A stretch of 64,000 nucleotides of DNA from Mucilaginibacter sp. PAMB04168 (GTDB taxonomy: Bacteria; Bacteroidota; Bacteroidia; Sphingobacteriales; Sphingobacteriaceae). This document shows, piece by piece, positions 17,801 through 25,157 of the stretch (position 1 is the stretch's first letter; each line of letters begins with the position of its first letter). Position numbers and translations under genes: made by a program. The stretch is from positions 4,216,001 to 4,280,000 of the forward strand of contig NZ_CP155079.2 of assembly GCF_039634365.2 (NCBI RefSeq), read 5' to 3'. The notes under the pieces are model-generated. The model worked only from the letters and a program-made list of their open reading frames with translations. It had not been told where the DNA came from and made no database searches.

Positions 17801-20496
17801 TGATTGCCAACCTGAAAGATACTACGCTGCGTAACCACGAGCAGGATTGGCTAAAATCAAACTTAGCTAAATTTGCCCAGATGCTTCAGGGCCAGCGTGA
17901 CCGGAATGCGGTGGCCAATAAAGTACTATCTGAGCTGGCCGAACTGGTAAACGCACGTTATGGCGCATTCTATATTCTAGAACAGCCAGAGTTAGCCGAT
18001 GAGGCCAAGCTAAAGCTGTTTGCCGGTTATGCGCAGGATGGTTCAAAATCAATAAATCAGGAATTTTCTTTAACTGAAGGATTGATTGGACAGTGTGCTA
18101 CAGACAAGGAACGCATCCGTATATCAAACGTACCTAACGAGTACCTTCAAATTAGCTCCGGTATTGGTCATGCAGCACCTATTGACCTGGTGATACTACC
18201 GGTATTGTTCGAGAATAACGTAAAAGCCGTTATTGAATTAGCTTCGTTCGAAAACTTCAGCGATACGCACATTGACTTTTTGGATCAGTTGACCGAAAGT
18301 ATCGGTATCGTACTAAACAATATTGAGACCAATACCCGCACCGAGGAACTCCTGGCCCAATCACAATCACTGGCCGGTGAGCTTTCATCACAACAAGAAG
18401 AATTGAGGCGGGCGAATGATGAGTTGCATGATAAAGGCCGCTCATTAGAAGAAAAGGCCGAGCAGCTTACACTAACTTCTAAGTATAAATCAGAGTTCCT
18501 GGCCAACATGTCGCACGAGTTGCGTACGCCGCTTAACAGCTTGCTCATTTTAGCACAGCAACTGTTTGAGAATCCTGAGGGTAACCTAACCGAAAAACAG
18601 CGGATGTTTGCCAAAACTATCCACTCCTGCGGCGACGACTTGATCCAGCTGATTAATGATATCCTGGATCTGTCGAAAATTGAGTCGGGTGTAATTGCCG
18701 CCGATGTAATGCCGGTTAGCTTCAGAGAAGTTATTTCGTTTGCCGAGTCTACGTTTAAACCAATTTCAGAAACCAAGAACCTTAAATTTGAGGTTGAACT
18801 GCAGGACGGTTTACCGGAGCTAATGGAAACCGACATGCAGCGCCTGAACCAGATTTTGAAGAATTTGTTGTCGAATGCATTTAAGTTTACCGAAAAAGGC
18901 CGGGTTAAACTACACATATTTAAGCCCGAAGCCGATCAGGAAAATCCGCTGGGCAGAAATGAACCGGTCATTGCATTTTCGATTGAAGACTCAGGTATTG
19001 GTATTTCCGAAAACACGCAAGGCATCATATTCGAAGCGTTCCAACAGGCCGAAGGATCAACCAGCCGTAAGTACGGCGGTACAGGCTTAGGCTTATCCAT
19101 TAGTAAAGGTTTTGCCGAACTTTTGGGCGGTACCATCACTGTAAGCAGCGAACTGGGCAGAGGCAGTACATTTACTTTATTCTTACCATTAAAATATAAA
19201 GAAGAAAAATCGGTACCGGTTAAAGTTAAAGAGGCTTATTCGGCTACCGTGTCGCACACGCGTACCAATCTTATTGACACCGCCGAGCTGGTTATTGATG
19301 ATGACCGCCATAACATTGTAACCGAAGACAAAGTCATACTCGTAGTTGAAGATGACCTTCGTTTCACCAAGATTCTGATTGATAAGGCCCACGACTTTGA
19401 CTTAAAGGTTGTTGTGGCTATGACCTACCTGGAGATATTTGATAGCATTATTAAATATAACCCAATAGCCATAACGCTTGATGTAAACATGCCTGAGTCT
19501 AATGGCTGGAAGCTACTTAAGCTATTAAAAGGCGATATCAATTTGCAGCATATCCCAATACATGTTATTTCGGGCGAGGACAATAAGGTGATGGCATTAA
19601 AGTATGGCGCCAAATCGTTCAGCCTTAAACCCTTGTCCAACAGCTTGCTCGAAGATCTTATATCGGGAATTGTAAGCTTTCAGGAACAAGTTAAAAAACG
19701 CATTCTGATTATTGAAGATAATGAAAATGAATTGCAACGATTAACCGAACTGCTTTCAAACGACCGGGTGGAGATCTTTGGCTCAACAACAGCTAACAAG
19801 GCCCTGTCTGTACTTAAGAAGGAGTTGTTCGACTGTATCATCCTGGATTTTGTTCTACCTGATGCCAATGGTTTTGACCTGCTTAATCGCATCAACTTGT
19901 TAAAACAAGAGCAAACTACAATCATACTACACTCAGCCCGCGACTTTACACAAGACGAGTTGATTCAGTTGAAACGTCTTAACCATAAGATCATCACCAA
20001 GACACCAACCTCGCATGTGGCGTTGTTACAAGAGATACTGGTATTATTACACATTGATAAGAAGTTTATTAGTGAAGGTAAATGGAAAATGCTTGATGGC
20101 ATCAGAACCAAATACGATGTACTCGACAACAAAAAAGTATTGGTAGTTGATGATGACGTACGTAACTTATTTGCACTTACCGCTGTTTTTGAACGGTCGC
20201 AGATTACAGTAATTACGGCAGAGAGCGGTAGGGAGGCAATTGAAATACTGAACAAGGATAAGACCATAGACATTGTGCTGATGGATATTATGATGCCGGA
20301 GATGGATGGCTATGAGACTATAAAAATGATAAGAAAAGAGCCGCGTCATAAAAGTTTGCCTATAATTGCGGTGACCGCAAAGGCAATGATTGGCGACAGG
20401 CAAAAGTGTATAGCCTCAGGTGCATCAGATTATATTACCAAACCTGTTAAAACCGACCAGTTATTATCATTAATGCGTGTATGGCTCATAAAATAA
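14836..20496 (+). CDS. Giant cytosolic hybrid histidine kinase with about 21 HAMP-like modules and three receivers
   Basis: The protein is 1886 residues long and has no signal peptide or membrane segment. Residues about 28-995 are a chain of alternating HAMP-like modules of about 46 residues; nine consecutive units begin with the NLT motif exactly every 276 bases (15466 to 17674). I count 11 modules of one type and 10 of the other. Then come a GAF domain (about 1000-1170), a coiled coil, HisKA with His1227 in MSHELRTP, HATPase (about 1335-1452, GTGLGLSI), and three receivers (about 1499-1615, 1619-1738, 1767-1885). The third has phospho-acceptor Asp1817 in MDIMMPEMDG. Poly-HAMP chains like this are known from fungal group III (Nik1) osmosensing kinases and bacterial homologues. 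It is divergent from the CheB/CheR genes and followed by a receiver-kinase 34 bases on. Confidence 0.93.
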   Translation: MKDDDILAKVLDDTGVLNEHLTDSLDLKELLKVLSNVKNGRLNVRMPVTQAGIHGRICEVLNDIIDMNERLVAEISTAEKTIGKKGNLSKRIELTDAKGEWANGVISLNNLIEDLTSPTLEIAGMINSVANGDLSKHIPLEIKGHPLKGEFLRIAKESNQMLSKLRSFSMEVTRVARQVGSEGKLGEQAKIKGVAGVWAELTDSVNQMAGNLTSQVRNIAGVTTAVAKGDLSRKITVEAKGEILELKNTINTMVDQLNSFSSEVTRVALEVGTEGKLGGQAKVPGVAGTWKDLTDSVNRMAGNLTSQVRNIAGVTTAVANGDLSKKITVDVKGEMLELKKTINTMVDQLNSFASEVTRVALEVGTEGKLGGQARVKGVGGVWKDLTDSVNQMGSNLTDQVRNIAGVTTAVAKGDLSRKITVDAKGELLELKNTINTMVDQLNSFSSEVTRVAREVGSEGQLGGQANVPGVGGTWKDLTDSVNQMAGNLTGQVRNIAEVTTAVAKGDLSKKITVDVQGEMLELKITINTMVDQLNSFGSEVTRVAREVGSEGQLGGQANVPGVGGTWKDLTDSVNKMADNLTSQVRNIAEVTTAVAKGDLSRKITVNAKGELLELKDTINTMVDQLRGFASEVTRVAREVGSEGQLGGQANVPGVDGTWKDLTDSVNKMAGNLTAQLRNIADVSIAIANGDLSKKITVDVRGEILQLKETINTMVDQLRGFASEVTRVAREVGTDGNLGGQAFVPGVAGTWKDLTDSVNQMSSNLTSQVRNIAEVTKAVASGDLSKTVIIDVKGEIMDLKNTINTMVDQLNSFASEVTRVAREVGTEGKLGGQAHVKGVAGTWKDLTDSVNQMASNLTGQIRGIAKVATGIAKGNLKQRLSINALGEVAQLTDTINEMIDTLAVFADEVTTVAREVGVQGRLGGQASVPGASGTWKDLTENVNQLAQNLTVQVRSISEVASAVTKGDLTRTIRVEAKGELEALKDTINQMIANLKDTTLRNHEQDWLKSNLAKFAQMLQGQRDRNAVANKVLSELAELVNARYGAFYILEQPELADEAKLKLFAGYAQDGSKSINQEFSLTEGLIGQCATDKERIRISNVPNEYLQISSGIGHAAPIDLVILPVLFENNVKAVIELASFENFSDTHIDFLDQLTESIGIVLNNIETNTRTEELLAQSQSLAGELSSQQEELRRANDELHDKGRSLEEKAEQLTLTSKYKSEFLANMSHELRTPLNSLLILAQQLFENPEGNLTEKQRMFAKTIHSCGDDLIQLINDILDLSKIESGVIAADVMPVSFREVISFAESTFKPISETKNLKFEVELQDGLPELMETDMQRLNQILKNLLSNAFKFTEKGRVKLHIFKPEADQENPLGRNEPVIAFSIEDSGIGISENTQGIIFEAFQQAEGSTSRKYGGTGLGLSISKGFAELLGGTITVSSELGRGSTFTLFLPLKYKEEKSVPVKVKEAYSATVSHTRTNLIDTAELVIDDDRHNIVTEDKVILVVEDDLRFTKILIDKAHDFDLKVVVAMTYLEIFDSIIKYNPIAITLDVNMPESNGWKLLKLLKGDINLQHIPIHVISGEDNKVMALKYGAKSFSLKPLSNSLLEDLISGIVSFQEQVKKRILIIEDNENELQRLTELLSNDRVEIFGSTTANKALSVLKKELFDCIILDFVLPDANGFDLLNRINLLKQEQTTIILHSARDFTQDELIQLKRLNHKIITKTPTSHVALLQEILVLLHIDKKFISEGKWKMLDGIRTKYDVLDNKKVLVVDDDVRNLFALTAVFERSQITVITAESGREAIEILNKDKTIDIVLMDIMMPEMDGYETIKMIRKEPRHKSLPIIAVTAKAMIGDRQKCIASGASDYITKPVKTDQLLSLMRVWLIK
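15466..17949 (+). repeat. 276-bp in-frame tandem repeats encoding poly-HAMP
   Basis: Each 276-base unit encodes 92 residues (two HAMP-like modules). The unit start is conserved at 15466 plus multiples of 276 up to 17674; an additional related unit precedes at 15178 with a 15-base insertion, and the last unit lacks its second half. Nucleotide similarity between units is high, with recurring segments such as GATTTGACCGACTC. The upper boundary given here is approximate. Confidence 0.85.
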
Positions 20497-20530
20497 GCCC
20501 ATTAACAAACAGTACTAAATAGATTAATAA

Positions 20531-21748
20531 ATGGGTACAGATACAGCCATAAAAATACTTTTGGTTGATGATAATGAGAACAATTTAATGTCTATGGAAG
20601 TGGTACTCGAGAAGGAAGGATATTCCTTCTCGAAAGCTGCTTCCGGAAGAGAGGCATTGAGGATTTTGCTTAAAGAGGAAGATTTTTCACTGATATTACT
20701 GGACGTGAAAATGCCGATCATGGATGGTTATGAAACCGCAGAGTTGATTTACCAGCGTGATAAATTGAAGGACATTCCCATCATTTTTATTACCGCGCAT
20801 GACTATGAAGAGGCGGCCATGTTTAAGGGCTACAAGGCTGGCGCTGTCGACTTTGTAAGAAAACCTTTCAACCCGGATATCCTCCGTTCTAAAGTAGCTA
20901 TTTTTGCCGAGCTGCATAAAAAGAACCGGTTATTGATGCAGCAGGAAGAAAAACTCCAAGCTATTAATAATGACCTGGTTAAGCTAAACCTGGAACTGGA
21001 ACAGCGCGTGCTTGAACGTACAACCGAGCTGGAGAACGTTAACGAAGAGTTGAGAGCGCTTAATGAGTCAAAAGATAAGTTTCTTTCTGTTATCTCTCAT
21101 GACCTTCGCAACCCGCTTACCTCTTTACTGGTATCATCAGAGAACCTGATGCGGGACGCAGAAAAGCTAAGACCGGAACAGATCAAAATGTTCTCGGGCA
21201 TTATTCATAAAACATCAAAGAAAATACTGAACCAGCTCAATGAATTGGTTGAATGGGCAAAAACCCAACGCGAAAAAATAGACTTAAAGCGTGAACGTAT
21301 CCATCTTTTTGAAGGTATTAATGATGCGTTAGAGTTATTGAAAGAAAACGCTGTGCAAAAAAGCATCGCCTTGGAGAACAATATTGAGCACGGCCTTTAT
21401 GTGAATGCCGATCTTTATATGCTGCGGTCGGTTTTACAGAACCTGGTTACAAACGCCATAAAATTCACCCCGCCGGGCGGCAGTTCTGTAAAAGTTACCG
21501 CTACACCTGTTGAAGACATGGTGGAGATATGTGTGCAGGATGCAGGCGTTGGCATGTCTAAAGAGACCATGAGTAAGCTGTTCAACAGATCAGGGTTTCC
21601 AACAGTGTTAGGCACCAGTCAGGAAAGAGGCACGGGTTTAGGGTTGATGCTGGTAAAAGACTTCGTTGTTCAGCATGGTGGTACAATCAGCGTAGAAAGC
21701 GAAGTTGGTCAAGGTACCTGTTTCAAGTTTACCATGCCTACCGAATGA
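20531..21748 (+). CDS. Receiver-histidine kinase (REC-HisKA-HATPase)
   Basis: This 405-residue cytosolic protein starts with a receiver domain (about 7-125, phospho-acceptor Asp58 in LLDVKMPIMDG), then a coiled coil, HisKA (His190 in VISHDLRNP) and HATPase (GTGLGLMLVKDFV). Proteins of this order receive a phosphate at the N-terminal receiver, which then controls the kinase. Following 34 bases after the poly-HAMP kinase, it is probably cotranscribed and may be the next element in the same relay. No DNA-binding output domain is present. The gene converges with the BASS transporter gene, 31 bases away. Confidence 0.92.
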   Translation: MGTDTAIKILLVDDNENNLMSMEVVLEKEGYSFSKAASGREALRILLKEEDFSLILLDVKMPIMDGYETAELIYQRDKLKDIPIIFITAHDYEEAAMFKGYKAGAVDFVRKPFNPDILRSKVAIFAELHKKNRLLMQQEEKLQAINNDLVKLNLELEQRVLERTTELENVNEELRALNESKDKFLSVISHDLRNPLTSLLVSSENLMRDAEKLRPEQIKMFSGIIHKTSKKILNQLNELVEWAKTQREKIDLKRERIHLFEGINDALELLKENAVQKSIALENNIEHGLYVNADLYMLRSVLQNLVTNAIKFTPPGGSSVKVTATPVEDMVEICVQDAGVGMSKETMSKLFNRSGFPTVLGTSQERGTGLGLMLVKDFVVQHGGTISVESEVGQGTCFKFTMPTE

Positions 21749-21779
21749 TGAGCTCTCACAATGCAAATTCAGTTAGCTG

Positions 21780-23096
21780 TTATAAATCTTGTTTGCTGTG
21801 CATAACATCCACATTCGTTTCTGGTATATCATCAGCCGGCTTTCTTCGCCAGTAATTAGCTAAAATAGATCCCGAAATGTTCATCCAAGGGCTGAATACC
21901 GCAGCAGCCAGCCCTACAGTAGCTAATTTGCCCATAGTGCCCGCCAAACCAGAAGCCATACCACCATTTTGCAAGCCAACTTCAAATGCGACGGTACGGC
22001 TTGAGTTTTTGTCGAGACCAAAAAGCCGGCTCAGCCAATAACCGAAAAAGTAACCGGCGCCATTATGAAATACAGAGGCCAGAAACAGCAGCAAACCTAC
22101 ATGCAGTAGGTTTTCCCTACCTGCGGCAGTGGTAACCGCCGTAAAATAAATAATGCCAAACATGGACAAATAAGGTATATACTGATCCACCTTAGGCTTT
22201 GCACGGTATAACTGATGATAGGCGGCGCCCACTACAAAAGCGCCAACCAAAAACCCGAACACTTCTACCGATTGCATGGCTGCTTCGGGCAAATAATTTT
22301 GCTGAACATGGTAGAGCCCCATAGGCAATGCCAGCAAGTACAACATACAGGCCGTTGCAATCAGGTATACCATACGGCGCTTTGCGCTTAAAGCCCGCTT
22401 CAAATAATCATGAAGCAAGGCCGCACCAATAGGTACCAACACAATCTTAATAATCTCCATCATCATATTAATGAATTTGATCTGAATAAGCGTGCCGGCC
22501 AGCAGTTTCATTAACACCGGCGTAAGAAATGGTGCAGCCAAGGTTGCCATAGCGGTAACTGTAACTGACAATATCAGGTTAGCCCTTGCCAAATACACCA
22601 TTACGTTTGATGCCAAACCGCTGGAACATGAACCAATAAGGATTATACCAGCGGCAATTTCTGGTTCAAAATGAAGAATCTTGGTAAGCAAAAACCCTGT
22701 AAGCGGCATAATAGTAAAATGGCAAGTCAAACCAATCAAAACGCCTTTACCGGTACTGCCTAAGCCGGTAAAATCACGTAAACTCATTTGTATGCCCATA
22801 CCAAACATTACTATTTGCACCACCACCAGTATGAGCCACTTGTTACGCAAATCAAAGCTGCCCCATTTCAAAAAAGCAGCCGGATATATCATGGCTGCAA
22901 CTACAGCAGTAATAATCCAGGCTGTATACTGGTAGTTTTGCAACGCAGGTACTGCTCCAATGCCAATAGCCCCCATTAAGCACACAGCCACAGCGGCAGG
23001 CTGCCAAATAAGGCTCTGTGCACTTAGCAGCCCCCATATAAGGGCCAATGCGGATAGCAGGCACAGGGCCAAACAAAGTTTACGAAGCGCTTTCAT
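21780..23096 (-). CDS. BASS-family (bile acid:sodium symporter-like) transporter
   Basis: The 438-residue inner-membrane protein has about ten or more hydrophobic segments. The family motifs GIQMSLRDF, GSCSSGLASNVMVYLARAN and RTVAFEVGLQNGGMASGLA correspond to the sodium- and substrate-binding crossover regions of SBF/BASS transporters. About 80 extra N-terminal residues form two or three further membrane spans. Substrates of the family include bile acids, pantothenate and organic acids such as ketopantoate. As the last gene of an eleven-gene catabolic operon it probably moves an acid intermediate or substrate in or out; which one is unknown. Confidence 0.85.
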   Translation of the reverse strand: MKALRKLCLALCLLSALALIWGLLSAQSLIWQPAAVAVCLMGAIGIGAVPALQNYQYTAWIITAVVAAMIYPAAFLKWGSFDLRNKWLILVVVQIVMFGMGIQMSLRDFTGLGSTGKGVLIGLTCHFTIMPLTGFLLTKILHFEPEIAAGIILIGSCSSGLASNVMVYLARANLILSVTVTAMATLAAPFLTPVLMKLLAGTLIQIKFINMMMEIIKIVLVPIGAALLHDYLKRALSAKRRMVYLIATACMLYLLALPMGLYHVQQNYLPEAAMQSVEVFGFLVGAFVVGAAYHQLYRAKPKVDQYIPYLSMFGIIYFTAVTTAAGRENLLHVGLLLFLASVFHNGAGYFFGYWLSRLFGLDKNSSRTVAFEVGLQNGGMASGLAGTMGKLATVGLAAAVFSPWMNISGSILANYWRRKPADDIPETNVDVMHSKQDL

Positions 23097-23100
23097 GCCC

Positions 23101-23760
23101 TTATATTATGGAAGCCAAATACTTGATAGCGTTAGGCGGACTGGCCACAATAGGCACTTGCTTATCGGCATCGCTTAACCCATCTACCACCCGGGCCATA
23201 GAAGCCTGTGCCAGCAAGATCACATCTACCTGGGTAGAAAGATCGCGCAGGGCCTCAGTTACTATAGCGTCGTGCGTAGCAGCATCGCCGCTCATCAGGG
23301 CATCAAAAGCCCCCTCGCACAATTTGGGTACCAGTTCAATTTCTTTGCCGGCGGCCGCCGCCCGGCGTTTTACCAAATCACTGGTGGGCTCTAAGGTGGT
23401 TGATAATGTTGCTATCACGCCAATACGCTTGCCCATTTGTACGGCTTCATCAGCCATAGGCTGATCAACACGCAGTACAGGCACTTTGCTGTTCTCTGCA
23501 GCAGCTTCAACAGCTGCCCCTATAGATGAGCAGGTAACCAAAATATAATCGGCTCCCGAATCTTCGGCTGATGAAACATAATCGGCCACACGCTTGCTGA
23601 TGGATGTTGTAAGCTCGCCACGTGCTATAATGTTTTTAACCAGGCTATCATCAACAATATTGAAGGTTGCCACTCCCGGCAAATGTTGCTGGCATAATTG
23701 CTGAAATACCGGTATCAGTGTAGCTGATGTGTGTATCAGGCCTAAAGTCTTTTGTTTCAT
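23101..23760 (-). CDS. Aspartate/glutamate racemase superfamily protein with one catalytic Cys
   Basis: The 219-residue protein shows the Asp/Glu/hydantoin racemase fold. The first catalytic Cys is Cys77 in LVTCSSIG. In the second half, where racemases keep a second Cys, the sequence is LLAQASM, so only one catalytic Cys remains. A true two-base racemase normally needs both; single-Cys members include arylmalonate decarboxylase and some isomerases or lyases. It lies 2 bases after the four-carbon acid sugar kinase gene and 4 bases before the transporter gene, so it belongs to the same operon. It probably acts on a keto or hydroxy acid phosphate made by the kinase/RuBisCO-like step, by analogy only. 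Confidence 0.78.
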   Translation of the reverse strand: MKQKTLGLIHTSATLIPVFQQLCQQHLPGVATFNIVDDSLVKNIIARGELTTSISKRVADYVSSAEDSGADYILVTCSSIGAAVEAAAENSKVPVLRVDQPMADEAVQMGKRIGVIATLSTTLEPTSDLVKRRAAAAGKEIELVPKLCEGAFDALMSGDAATHDAIVTEALRDLSTQVDVILLAQASMARVVDGLSDADKQVPIVASPPNAIKYLASII

Positions 23761-23762
23761 GG

Positions 23763-25157
23763 TTACAAAGGTTTTCCTTTTAATACGGTTAAAAAATAAT
23801 TCTCGTCGCCTACTTGTCCGCCTTTAATATTCACCTCAAGTCCGTCTACCGGCTTACCGGGTGCGTAGGCTTTACATAATGGCGCACCAGGCGTAACCGG
23901 CGCTATCATTTCCACAGCTTCAATACCCAGGGCACGTGCTGCATAGCTTGATGTATCGCCACCAGCTATTACTAGTCGGCGCAGCTTGGTTTGGCTAATT
24001 ACACCATCGGCTACCCGGCCAAGCGCAGTACCCAAAAGCTGGGCGCTCTGCGTGCGTATGGCTTGCTCATTTAATCCTTTATTGAGTAATTGCTGGTGTG
24101 CAGCCATAATGCGGCTGTCATCTCCGCCTATGCTGGTATGTACAATAACGCTACGCCCCTGCTGTATATAAGCCGACGCCTGTTGTATGTAAGGCGCAAG
24201 CAAGGTTTCAATGTCAGCGCCCGCTACTAATGCGGTGGTATCAATAGCAATACCAGCAAAGCCGTTGGCTAAAGCGGCCTCAATCTGTTTGGCGGTAACC
24301 GGTGAGCAACTACCCGAAACAACCAGGATTGCCTCCACTTTACCGGTGTTGCGCCATACCGAAGCTGGTGTCACTTTATCTAATATCTCCCAATATCCGC
24401 CTAAGGCCATCTCAATACCAGATGACCCGATAGAGAATAAAGGCCTGTTACTGCTGGCATATGCATCAATCAACTGGCCAACCTGCAACAAGTGCTCCTG
24501 ACTTAAACCGTCAAATAATACAATATCGGCACCATCCGCTATCGTTTTTTCAAGTGTCTGTTGTGCCTGTTCTATCAATTGGCTAATCTGTAATATATCC
24601 AGCAAGCCTACCTTCTTTTGCGTCTGCTTACTTAAATGCAGGCGCAAATCACTTTCATCGGCCGGAGTAACTGGGTGCCTGCTCATTGATGGATGCCTAT
24701 CTAAACGGTAGATCTGTCCTTGTGTGCCAATACCCATACGGGCAAACAGGTTACCAAACAAACAATAACGGCCTAATGCAGGTGCGGCAACCAACAGGGG
24801 TATAAAAGCTGCTTGAAAAACACTGGCACCAACATCTGCCGCGCGGCCAATGCTGCCAATTTGCGGTGAGGAATCAAACGTAGAACAAACTTTATAATGC
24901 ACATGAGGCGCACCTAAGGCTTTTAAAGCCGCAAACGCCGGAAGTAACACCTGCTCCATTTCATCAGGCGGCATAGATCGGGTTAAACCGGCTACGCCTA
25001 CCGCCTGCAACCCCTCATAACGGGCCAATTGTGCGGGCGTGGGTGGCTCCATAAAGAGTACTGTTTTGATACCGGCGCGGCTTAAAAACTCAAGCGCATC
25101 GGTGGAGCCGGTGAAATCGTCGCCATAATATGCTAACAAAAGATTGTTTTCACTCAT
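23763..25157 (-). CDS. Four-carbon acid sugar kinase family protein (DUF1537, OtnK/OiaK-like)
   Basis: This 464-residue kinase starts with the family motif YYGDDFTGSTD (residues 10-20) for binding the acid sugar. The C-terminal half holds the nucleotide-binding part, with VIAGGDTSSYA and a Gly-rich NIKGGQVGDENYF end. The family phosphorylates four-carbon and branched acid sugars: 3-oxo-tetronate (OtnK), D-threonate (DtnK) and 3-oxo-isoapionate (OiaK). Its start overlaps the RuBisCO-like gene's stop by 4 bases. The OiaK-OiaX pair of the apiose pathway has exactly this kinase plus a RuBisCO-like decarboxylase, so 3-oxo-isoapionate is the leading candidate substrate. That is an inference from gene pairing. 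Confidence 0.86.
   Translation of the reverse strand: MSENNLLLAYYGDDFTGSTDALEFLSRAGIKTVLFMEPPTPAQLARYEGLQAVGVAGLTRSMPPDEMEQVLLPAFAALKALGAPHVHYKVCSTFDSSPQIGSIGRAADVGASVFQAAFIPLLVAAPALGRYCLFGNLFARMGIGTQGQIYRLDRHPSMSRHPVTPADESDLRLHLSKQTQKKVGLLDILQISQLIEQAQQTLEKTIADGADIVLFDGLSQEHLLQVGQLIDAYASSNRPLFSIGSSGIEMALGGYWEILDKVTPASVWRNTGKVEAILVVSGSCSPVTAKQIEAALANGFAGIAIDTTALVAGADIETLLAPYIQQASAYIQQGRSVIVHTSIGGDDSRIMAAHQQLLNKGLNEQAIRTQSAQLLGTALGRVADGVISQTKLRRLVIAGGDTSSYAARALGIEAVEMIAPVTPGAPLCKAYAPGKPVDGLEVNIKGGQVGDENYFLTVLKGKPL

Noticed and set aside
14836..17810. Many long open frames on the minus strand across the poly-HAMP region
   Set aside because: They repeat with the same 276-base period as the sense gene and encode near-identical Ser/Leu-rich strings, so they are mirror images of the repeats rather than genes.
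15466..17949. Regular repeats considered as a satellite or CRISPR-like array
   Set aside because: The period is 276 bases, in frame, with no spacers or short palindromic repeats; it is fully explained by protein module duplication.
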